Assembly (NCBI GenBank): GCA_033032175.1
Contig: CM065309.1
Location: forward strand, 620,001 to 684,000
DNA: 64,000 nt
Direction: 5' to 3'
Origin: Saturnia japonica
Taxonomy: Eukaryota; Arthropoda; Insecta; Lepidoptera; Saturniidae
Position 1 is the first letter of the stretch, and every line of letters begins with the position of its first letter. Below the pieces are notes generated by a model that had not been told where the DNA came from, searched no databases, and worked only from the letters and a program-made list of their open reading frames with translations. Below, in pieces: positions 54,341-64,000 of the stretch. The position numbers and the translations under genes are program-made.

Positions 54341-57300
54341 GTTAATCAATTATTGGGTAATAGATGTAGTATAATTTTTACACCTAGAGAAGATTAACGG
54401 AACTTATTAACGAATGTATTAAATTATACGTTTTTTTTTATAAAATAGCTAATCAAATCTTAATATTACCAGCTTTCAAAAGCGTTTAAATATACCGATA
54501 AATCTATAGTTTTGTAATCTCACGCTAGGCCATAGTACTACGAGAAAATTTCGCAAGCTTACAGTGTTTCCGTATAAATCTTCTTTATTGGAAATAAATT
54601 TTAAAGTTGTGTTAGCTTATGCGGTATTACCTCTCATACCGACGGCGCAGGTTCAGTCTTCATTGAATCGTTTCTGTCGATAATTAATTAATTAATAATA
54701 AAATTTAGCTAATAATTCCCCGTGACGGTCCATTGCGGAACGTTTTAATTGGCTATGCGGTATGCCTAATAATATGTCTCTCGGCTGCTACTGTTTTTCT
54801 TGTATTATATAGTATTAAATCAAATGTAATATTTAATTGTGCTACTGACTTATTTGGTGAAGAAATAAAAACACCGGCAGATTTCTAATATAAAGTAACA
54901 AAACAGTGTTTTGTAGTTGAAATATACAATACTTAAGTTGTACCATTTATCAACGAGAAGTCAGCTCTGCAAAGAAGGTATAGCTTCCCTTGTATATCTT
55001 ATTATGGAGGGTCAAGGAAACAAATATTTTGTTGACTAAGACTTACTTTTTGGACGGACTAGATAGCTATGGTACTGTAGATAACAATTCAAAGGGTTAT
55101 ATGTTCAGCAGAGGAACGTAATAATTGGCGACACATATTACAGGGTTCTACTATGGAGGTTCATGTACTCATAGATGCAATAACGATTGAAGAAGAGGAG
55201 AAGATTCCTGATTACTTCGTAAGGGATGATGTAACAATAATCAATTTAAATTCAGTCGTTAAAGTGTCAAGATTGTTAAAATAAAATATATTAGTTAGAC
55301 GATTAGATTTACAACGATAAATGTGAGTCGCTAATGATTCCAGCATTTGGTAAAATTTGCTTGAAAGCAACCCTTTTATAAAACCAGAGTAATAGTATTC
55401 CGGCGATACCATTGTGAAACCTATCTATTGTTAGTTGGACCGCAATATATTCCGTTATGTGTATGTTTGTTTGTTGTCCTATTTGTCTAGCAGGGACCTT
55501 CCCAAATAGCTCTTCGCTGGCCCCTTATGTTATAACCATCGATAACTAACTATTATTTATTGTAACTTTTTTATTATATTCTTATAGTTAAGACCAATTT
55601 TATGTCAGTCATATATTTTAACAATTAACGTAGGATCAGTGTTATCGTTACCAAACTTATGATTGGGTGATTTGTTAGTGTTCGATAAACCTTGACGGTA
55701 TTCACTGCTCACTTGATTAAGAATCTCGTCTGTTTGATTTATGACTTAAGTTAAGACAATATACGACAGATTCGATGTTATCTAATATTAAACTTTAGAA
55801 TGTGTTTCGATTTGGATATGAGCCAAGTGGATAATTTATTACATATGACAGCACTGAAGTAATATTACAAAATCTAGCATTAACAATTACACAATTTATG
55901 ACCCTCAAATTAGGGTATTTCTTCAAGGTATTACGGACTTCACTCCAAAGGCAAGCCACGACATAGTTTTTGTAATTTTAAATACTAAAATTTTTTATAC
56001 AGTATTGTAGATAGAAATCGAATTATATCTTGGATCGATCAAGTTGCTTACCAATGCAGACGGTAGATATTTCACATACAAAATAAGGAGCAGAATTATA
56101 AAAAAAGATATCGACTGGTCAAATTAATTCTTTCTCCATTGAGAGTGTAAGGAAATTGAAATCTACGATAACAAGGAATTTACAAAATTTCCTTTTACAA
56201 AAGAGGGCTTAAGGTAAAGTGCTAACAAGTACTCGTATATCAACAGTTATGAAATGACTTTATTTAATAAAGCTTCTAGTTTTGGCTGATTTAAAATTTT
56301 GATCATTATACTCTCACACAAACAGTTTTACATTTTCCGCCTTTCAACGTAATATAATAATTATTCATCTGAAGACAATCTTACTTTTCATTATTAACAA
56401 GATCAATCCCAAGTCGAGAGTAAAAGAAATCACTTTTATATATTGGCAGGGATTTAACCGGATTAATTAAGCCATGAATAAAACTCCCAATCGAACTTTA
56501 GCTAATGAATTCTGAGTCAGATTGTATAGGAACATTAGATGCGGTCTGGCTATTCTCATTATCGTCGTATACGTCAGTTTCATTGTAAATGTTCTTACTA
56601 GCTTATAGTTTTGTAAGGTATATGGATTTTATTTGTAACTTGTCTACAAAATAATAACGTATGCATATGTTTAAATTCCCATCACTGTCATCATATAGTG
56701 ATAAAAGAAGTAGATTTATCCTTTGCTAGGTTTAGAATGGACCATAATATTTAATTATAAGGTTTATTCTATCTAAATCAATGAAAATGGCCTGAAGTTT
56801 GATCTATATTTGGTAATTGTTTTTTTAAAGTGATACTTAATTCCCAACATTAGATATTCTATATTATTTGTGTATTCAAGGTATGGACTACACATTAATT
56901 CATAATACTATTCATCACAAAAAAACCATGTCTTTTATTATAGTGGCTATTTTCAACCATTTTTCTTTATGAGCAATACTTTTTATAAATCATTTGTTCT
57001 CGTCTTGATATCATTTAATTTTAATTATTTAACAGATTATCGAAGACATATTTTACGCATATAATAATTATATAAATTACACAGAATATCCTGTAGGGAA
57101 CTATTGATTTAAAATCATTCGAGAAATAAAACAATATTTCACACATATAAACCAATCACGTTTAACCAATCGCAACGACAACAAATATTCGTATAAAATG
57201 AGGGTTTTTCTATTTTTATTATTGTGATTCTTATTTCAAAGACGTAAGGATCGTGTAGACTAGAACTATAAATATACGTAGACGTCAAGGTGTCAATCAC

Positions 57301-57585
57301 AACCGTAGTGTCAACCAGGCGGGAGCCCACTTTTTCGCATGATCGAACACCTGTTTAGGGCTAAATAGGGCTTGGTATTTAGAATTGATTTTATCCATTT
57401 ATTTGTATCCTTCACATATTGTAATATGTATATATTTTAAAAAAATTACGTAGAGCAAAGATAGCTTATTAGAGATTACATACCGTTTTAAATGTAACAT
57501 CCAAAATAGAAGAAGTAAAATAATCTAGAGGAGAAATACTTTTGATCACAGAGAGTAAAATATTTACCCGATTGCGAAAAAAGGT
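54341..57585. other. Long A+T-rich region, nothing recognised
   Basis: Over 3 kb with no repeat landmark and no supported exon. Could be ordinary intron or intergenic DNA. Some exons with weak signals could be missed. Confidence 0.4.
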
Positions 57586-57589
57586 CGGT

Positions 57590-57780
57590 TATGTTTTTTG
57601 AGCGTATATATGTATGTATGTCTATTTCTTTGGCACACTGTGTAGCCTAATCGGCTTGATGGATTTTGGCATACGAGATTTCGTTAGATTCGTCTTAATT
57701 GTGGGAGTGACATAGGCTATAATATTTAAGTACGACGTCTGGAAATAAAATAAAAAGCAAAAAAAAAAAAAAATATTGTA
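57590..57780 (+). repeat. Degenerate interspersed repeat
   Basis: 'gagcgtatatatgtatgtat', 'ggcttgatggattttggcat' and 'gtgggagtgacataggctat' are in the style of decayed Helitron/LINE tails. A long A-run follows at about 57759-57775. Confidence 0.35.
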
Positions 57781-57999
57781 GTCGTGTTTCAGTTGCAGTC
57801 GGGATTTCTGTTTCCTTTTTCATAATTAAGCTTGATATAAGATTTTTTTTAGTACTTAGTAAACCTTCAAATTTGGGTAGGTATCGAGTGTTTTAGCTTC
57901 AAACCCTATTTGAAACAAAAAATGGCTTATTGAGATTTCTATTTGACTTATCGACTGCGTTCTTTTTTCTTTTTTTCTTTTGGTTATAACAACTTAATA

Positions 58000-59152
58000 G
58001 TTCCTCACATATCAAATTGGCGTTTTGTTGAAATAGCCAATTTGATCTCAAATATCTGGCGTTTGATTAAGAATTACAAATTCAAATTTAGTCTTGTGTA
58101 TTGTCTTTGACATCATGCTTTTCACACAATGGAAAAATTAAAATATTGCGTTATTTACGAATATAAGTTCCACCATGGCATCAGCCCTGCAGAAACAGCT
58201 CGAAGGATTTATTATGTGTATGGGGATGCTATTGTAAAAGAAAACATGGTACGTTTTTGGTACCAACGTTTTCGTTTTGGAAATTTTGACCTACGAAACA
58301 AATTCCGTGGAAGGCCGGAGACCTTAGTTGATAATGAAGAATGAAAGGTGATCGTGGAAGCAGATCCATCGCAAACTACGTCAGAGTTGGCGGCAAGCTT
58401 CGGTGCCGCATGAATTGACTGAAGCACACCATTAAACACGCATTGGGTGGTGCGTTTATATTAATGAACTGTTACAATAACGAGGGAATTTGAATTGTAT
58501 TGTTACTTGTGACGAAAAATGGATCCTTTACGGCAATAAGAAACGCTTATTACAGTGGTTGAACCCAAGAGAACCGGCCAACTCCTGTACCAAGCGAAAG
58601 TTGACTCAGAAAGAGGTACTGGTGAATATTTGGTGGATCAATGCTGGTGTCATACACTACAGCTCCTTAAGATCTAGCCAGATGATAACGGCAGATCTGT
58701 ATTGTCAACAATTGCAAACCATGATGAAAAGCTAACCGTTAAACAACCGAGACTGGTCAATTTCTCTAGCCCACTGCTGTTTAGGACAACGCTAGACCCT
58801 ATACATCACGTCAGACAGTCATTAAATTAGAGGAACTGCGGTTGTAATGTCTCCGACACCCACCATACTCCCTGGACCTTGATCCAACAGATTACCACTT
58901 TATTACGGGAATTTGGATAATTTATTGCAACAAAAAAATTCAATTCCGGTGAGGCTGTCCAAACAGCTCTCAAAAATTTTATTGATTCTCGCTCCCACTA
59001 TTTCTTTAGCAATTGAATCAATGAACTACCTTTAAAATGGCGAAAGTGCATAGATAATAATGGTATGGTACTTTGATTGATTAAATGTATTATTATTATT
59101 TTTTTTTCGTTTTACTTCTTTTATATAAAATGCTAATTTCATATGTAAGGAT
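58000..59152 (+). mobile_element. mariner transposon, decayed, distinct from the one at 18082
   Basis: Left end gttcctcacatatcaaattg and right end 'tgctaatttcatatgtaagg', then 'at', are imperfect inverted repeats. TA at 57998-57999 and 59153-59154 fits the target duplication. The terminal repeats have the same layout as the intact mariner (18082) but differ at many positions, so this is an older insertion or another subfamily. Length about 1.15 kb. Confidence 0.8.
58129..59075 (+). pseudogene. mariner transposase, inactivated
   Basis: The start MEKLKYCVIYEYKFHHGISP is clear, with the helix-turn-helix region and FRGRPETLVDNEE before a stop at about 58342. A later segment (58490-58735) reads NCIVTCDEKWILYGNKKRLL with the first catalytic Asp and VNIWWINAGVIHYSSL. 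Beyond this, frameshifts leave only pieces: 'ctgtttaggacaacgctag' corresponds to the HDNAR block, 'cacccaccatactccctgg' to HPPYSP, and 'atttggataatttattgcaa' to NLDNLL. Part of the middle, including the WVPHEL region, is lost. Not functional. Confidence 0.85.
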
Positions 59153-59159
59153 TATCTGT

Positions 59160-59605
59160 ACTCCAAGTACATAATTTTTATTACTGTATGAGCTAAGAGT
59201 ATTTCAAATTTAATTCTGTAAGCAGCTTTAAAGAAGAAAAAGCTAAGAATCTCGTAAGTTTTTATATTTGAAATAGCTCATTCTATGTACGCATTGACAA
59301 TAGAATTGAAACTGTGAATGAACTGAACTAAGTATACCTGCCGACAGAGAGAAATATAATTATTTCGTCGACTATATATTAAATTAATAATTATTTTTTA
59401 TTCTCGAATTACAATATCACTTAAAAATCCTAATTCTAAAAACCAACCAAACCTAATTTAAAGTGCGGTCTTATTTTTATCTCTTCGGAGAAACTCTGAA
59501 AGGACAAAAATAATTTCTAGGAGGCAAATTAACCCTTATATTCATAAATTACACGATTTTAGTTAATTTGATTTAACCATTTTTTCAAATTTCATTTAAC
59601 TTGAT
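59160..59605. other. No supported gene
   Basis: A+T-rich flank of the mariner remnant. Confidence 0.35.
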
Positions 59606-59609
59606 CCTA

Positions 59610-59850
59610 TTTTTAACTGACTTCAAAAAAATAAGGTGATTACTCAATTCGAATGTAATTTTTTAATTTTATGGATGTTCTGTCATAACTTCTTTATTTT
59701 TGAACCGATTTGGATGATTTTTTTTTGTTGGATAGGGGATACCTTAAGGCTGGTTTTAATTTAATTTCATTGGTGTTGGACCGTGAACTTCGACGATACA
59801 CTACAAAACTCTTCAAAATAATTTAAATTGAGTTACTTTTTGTTAAAAAT
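59610..59850 (+). repeat. Family J repeat
   Basis: 'aactgacttcaaaaaaataa', 'attactcaattcgaatgtaa', 'aaccgatttggatgattttt', 'ttggataggggataccttaa' and 'ttcattggtgttggaccgtg'. The fullest J copy together with 20130-20335. Confidence 0.55.
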
Positions 59851-62800
59851 TCCCTTCAAGTATCAAAAGTCATTCGATTGTTTTGCAATTTAAAAATCAA
59901 GTAATTATTTCTACAAACTTTGCATCAGGTAACGTTTATTGTATACATTAACTTTAGTTATAATTGATTATCGTAAAACAAAGAGCCGTTTCTTTATTAT
60001 CTTTAAATTTTATTTCTTAAATTCAAATACTACATTCCGAAATTCAAACCAAAGGAGGATTCCTGTTACAAATCTCCACACTAAATCCATAATGGTAAAA
60101 TACGATGCGTTCGATAAAATCTTCAGACATAGCAATAAAATACGAGACGCGCCATAGCCATCGGTAACTCATCCCAATATAAGATAATCTACATTTCACA
60201 AGACCCAAATGAACAGTTCCAAACAGAACCGGATTTATTGTTGTAGGTACATAGTCTGGAACCGGTCGAAACACTGATAACTTCCGGAGCACAAGAAATA
60301 AGTCGTAGACTTTACAATTCTCTTGCTCTTATTTCTGTTGGGTTCACAGGCTTTTTTTTAATTCTATTTGGCGTCCGACTCTGCAGACGTGTTGGTTTTT
60401 CTTTGAGGATTATTTTTATTAGTTATTTATTGTTGTACGGTTTAAAGAATTTCACTGTGAAAGGCTTCAATTAAAGGCGCTGGAAGAATAAAACAATATT
60501 TTGTTAAAGAAATAAATAATTATAAGTAGTATGATTATTTGAATAAATCAAAACCTACATTTAAATAGGTAGTAGATTCAGTAAAAAGTGATTCTCCAAA
60601 TAAAAATGTTCAGTTTCATTAGAAATTCAAATTGGAATACAGAAAAATTAGCTTTGTCAGAACGTCTTTATAACATCGTTCGAAAGAGAGTCGAAGATTT
60701 TAAATTCAGGGCCTTGTCAGATCGATTAATAACTGGAATTTGCAGGAAATTAAAGCAAACAGACGATTAGCACAAAGGAAATTACTACTCAGTACAATCG
60801 TGAAGTGAAAACACGATGGTGTTTATTGAAAGCGGTGATTGCTATGAATAATTTTGAAATGATAAACAATTTGCTGTTTCATGATTTCTAACAAAAGTCC
60901 CTATTATTTATTGTTGTAGTTAAATTATTATAAATTATTCGGTTCTATCTTGATTGATTGTTATTCAATATAAAAAGGATTAAATTGATCTATCATTATT
61001 CCTTTTTTTATTGTATTTTATTTTTCCGCTACGAACTTCTAACCAACTATATTATTATTATATTTATAAATATTTTATAGATAATTAAAACAATTGAAAA
61101 TAAAACAAAACATAAATGATTAAAATTTACAATACAAATCGCACTGCAGTCTCTGGTGCAGAGCTTTTTATGCCGGGTTAAAAGAAACCAGCTTATTTGC
61201 ATATTCCATTGCCTTTTTACCCCTTTTACGTTACAAAATAGGAACAAATAAATAAATATACGCAGCAATGTACGATTCTAATGTTGACGACACATTACCG
61301 AGTTAAAACGCACAGTTACAGCCGATTTATCAGGGTAAGAAATGTTTCATATCATTATTCACGACAAACGATGGGCGCAAAGCATTATTTTCGTTGTCAC
61401 TTTAAGAATACATATCACATTTTTAGAAACACGTTGCACAATATCAGGACACATTTACACGATCACGTTATGATTTATGTATTGTGATTTATTTTGTTGT
61501 ATTCTGTTGCAGCGCGAATGACAAAACACATTGTATACGCGTTCGCTACGCGCACTCGACTAAACGAATGTACCCTGGGCGAGGGTATTCGTCCCGGCCG
61601 GTGAAGAGTTACGTTTCGTTACACGGTTATTGATTACTTAGAATTTATAGAAATAACGTTTCCAATATATTTCGTCACACATAAGCAAAAATTGAAAGTA
61701 TTTATTAAAATTAATTTCATAAACTATTCAAAATCTGTTAAAATTTCTAAACCGTCGATAAAGTTTCTAAAGTTAGTAAATTGTACTATGTATAATAATA
61801 AAGTTCACTATCTATTACATAAATATCACATTTATATAATATTCAAGAAATACCTGAACAAAAAAAAAGATAACATAAATGTTTTGTAAACTTATGCATT
61901 TAGCATAACCTGCGCAGAAAGAAACGGGGTTAACTATCAGCGACACCAACGCCATCTCTTTCCCTCAGGCTTCAATCTTTACCATTTAGAAAAGTTGACA
62001 GAATGGTCCGCTTTCACCCTGCGTCTACCCTTCTCATTTCATGGTTATACTGTCCATTATTTTAAGACCCCAAACTCAAACTCCTTTATTTTAAATGCCA
62101 TGTAAAAGTTAAGGTCATATCTCGTTGGATAGGTACGATTCCGATTTTAGGGCCAACAAATTAGCAAAGGGGAGGAAAAAACGTTCGGAAACGAAGTTTT
62201 ATTGACATTTCGCAGGGTTATAATTAAGGATTACTGAGGGTTTTACAAGTTATTGGCGCACCGTTAAATTCTAAATACTCCTTTCAATTAGCAAGTCTTA
62301 TTGAATACTTAATAAAAGAGGTTAAAACCATAAAAAAAATATTACAGGTGAGAAATGACAATCTAAAATCGTGATGGAGTAAAATAGTTCTTATACAAAT
62401 TAAGTAATGTTGGATGCACTGAATATGTCAGTTATTGAACATAGTTCACATTAAAACGAGTAAGGGAACATATAAGGTGAAAAATTTACATAATAGAATT
62501 ATGTACTAAATGTTGAAACAACGAACAAGGAATGCAAAGTCCATAATTTGCGAATGTCTCGGAAGATTGCTGGATTTTTTTTTAAATAGTTCATAACTTT
62601 AATTTTATTTCTAAGTAGGTATTTGTTTTTTTTTTTATCAGTATTCTCATAATACCACTAAAATATTATGTATGTTGTGGGTACTACGCTTAATACTTCA
62701 ATGTACCTAAATATTACATGTGTATGTCTAGTTATGTAAAACTTTCTGAAATGAATTTGAATGAAATTATGGAAAAATATTATACGAATCACCTATAAAA

Positions 62801-63100
62801 TTATAGACCAAAAAATATGAGGTAGGATATAAATAGCTATAGTGAACACTTACAATCAAATTAACTTGTTTCTGTTTGATAATAAATATCAAAAACTAAA
62901 TTAGCAGTTAAAACTAAGTAAATAAACTGTACATTGTACATGTTGAGTCAATTTGATATTTCTGTGTTCACATATAACGACATCTAGTTAAGTTTAACGT
63001 TCAATTGACTGCGTTGTCAAACTAGTTATGTCAAATTTCACACACCAGATTTTATATTGTTCAAAGATAATAGATGGCGCTAGAAATATATGTTTTCTTT
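59851..63100. other. Mostly unrecognised A+T-rich DNA
   Basis: Frames at 60044-60292, 61281-61487 and 61692-61889 have no domain or splice support. A GC-richer patch at 61530-61600 ('acgcgttcgctacgcgcact', 'ttcgtcccggccggtgaaga') and another at 61910-62040 are unexplained. Confidence 0.35.
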
Positions 63101-63104
63101 TCAA

Positions 63105-63370
63105 ACGACCCATGTGTTGAAGATTTTGGCGGGTTCTTGAGCTACCATGTTTTGGTTTTGACTTAGGTTCTTTGACCTTATATTATGTAATGTTAATAAA
63201 CTGGAAACATGCATTTTAACATGTCGCAAAAACTCCCTAGATAGTTCTAACAAGGGAGCTACCATCTTGTTGGACCTACTTTGAATACATATTAGAAAAT
63301 ACTACGAAGGCTTAAACACATTGACACTGTCAAGTACTTTTTGCGGTGCCAAAACAAGAAGAAGATCCAT
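63105..63370 (-). repeat. Family I repeat, inverted copy 1
   Basis: 'gttgaagattttggcgggtt', 'ctaccatgttttggttttga', 'aactggaaacatgcatttta', 'ctccctagatagttctaaca' and 'agggagctaccatcttgttg' are the reverse complement of 54060-54330. Ends at 'aaaacaagaagaag', matching the (CTT)n side. Confidence 0.6.
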
Positions 63371-63389
63371 CCTTGTATAGAAAATATAT

Positions 63390-63610
63390 ATTTTATGGGA
63401 GTTTTTAGCGGGATCTTAATCTGATATGTGGTGGATTTATTTTTATTAATAAATTTATGTTTATTATCCCATAATTGTACGTAATATAGTTTGATTATTT
63501 AGCACAAGTTAAGAGGATAATAATTATATGCATTTTGAGTTGCAACGAAAATTCCCTGGTCAGTTCTAACAAGGGACCCACCATTTTGTTAGAGCACTAT
63601 TTAACTTTGA
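63390..63610 (-). repeat. Family I repeat, inverted copy 2 (diverged)
   Basis: 'gggagtttttagcgggatct', 'attatatgcattttgagttg' and 'gttctaacaagggacccacc' repeat the landmarks of copy 1 in the same order, so the two lie in direct tandem. Confidence 0.55.
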
Positions 63611-63714
63611 AGGTTAAATATAATTTAAAAAAACCTATTCGTGTGCTACTGGCAAAAAAAAAATGTTAATATGGTTTATGGTTATTAAGTTCATGATTAA
63701 ATAGAAAGTTACGA

Positions 63715-63830
63715 TGTGTTCCGGCAGCTCCACTTGAGAGCCAGTCCCCCATTAGGCTAGCGTCTCACCATCTTGGGTCACATCCTCAATTAACATGAGC
63801 TGATATTGTGGTTTATAATCGGTAAAAAAA
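63715..63830. repeat. Unnamed repeat, shared with 7430-7525
   Basis: 'ctagcgtctcaccatcttgg', 'cacatcctcaattaacatga' and 'gctgatattgtggttt' match the 7.4-kb copy by order of landmarks. Confidence 0.4.
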
Positions 63831-64000
63831 AAACTACAAAATTATGTCAATATTCTTTTTTATTAATTTACAAAAGTCCAATATATTTTTTTTATATTTA
63901 CTTCAATAATTATATATTGTGTAAAAGGGAATATATTTTATATTACATAATTTTTAGATTTATTTACGTAATACTTAATAATAACGAATTATACAATGTA
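63831..64000. other. A+T-rich window end, nothing recognised
   Basis: Low-complexity A+T DNA. Confidence 0.5.

Overview
Eukaryotic (animal) DNA, very probably from a moth or butterfly (Lepidoptera). The window is strongly A+T rich, has no operons or dense open reading frames, and is packed with short interspersed repeats. Many repeat ends match motifs I remember as widespread in lepidopteran genomes, for example 'ctagctgtgcccgcggcttc' and 'ttaatacgtgaagcaaaag'; that part is recollection, not a search. Nearly all open frames of 60-100 codons are chance frames in A+T-rich DNA. The window looks like intergenic or long-intron DNA around one probable host gene.

Probable host gene: a minus-strand first coding exon (44337-44493) with a good start context, a strong hydrophobic signal segment and a consensus splice donor. 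A GC-richer stretch upstream (about 44795-45030) could be its promoter or 5' UTR exon. Later exons would lie at lower coordinates, but I could not identify any; the rest of the gene may be outside the window.

Transposable elements make up most of what is recognisable. (1) An apparently intact mariner transposon, 18082-19357, with a 342-codon DD34D transposase, matching terminal repeats and TA target duplication. (2) A decayed, distinct mariner, 58000-59152. (3) A decayed Tc1-type element (DD34E), 30730-32378, inserted inside a small Helitron-like element; a 213-bp tandem duplication runs across its left junction. (4) Several families of non-autonomous elements with Helitron-like ends (5' TC, short hairpin, 3' CTAG, insertion between A and T); I call them A, B, C, E and N. 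No Rep/helicase gene is seen. (5) Many 5'-truncated tails of CR1/Jockey-like LINEs, plus one RTE-like tail. (6) tRNA-derived SINEs with visible B boxes. (7) A 661-bp element with perfect 26-bp terminal inverted repeats (49253-49913), inserted in a LINE tail. (8) Further unnamed repeats G, I, J, L and M.

Layout: 1-18 kb, Helitron-like copies, LINE tails, SINEs, a 79-bp tandem array at 4.2-4.6 kb and a perfect 19-bp hairpin at 7.06 kb; 18-23 kb, mariner, SINEs and tandem Helitrons; 23-30 kb, sparse LINE and G-family pieces; 30-38 kb, the nested Tc1/Helitron locus and an inverted Helitron duplication; 38-44 kb, more A copies; 44-46 kb, the host exon; 46-50 kb, LINE tails and the 661-bp element; 50-64 kb, mostly unique A+T-rich DNA with one dead mariner and an inverted pair of I repeats. 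I found no new multi-gene system. The most informative items are the host exon, the intact mariner, and the nested or duplicated elements that give a relative order of events.
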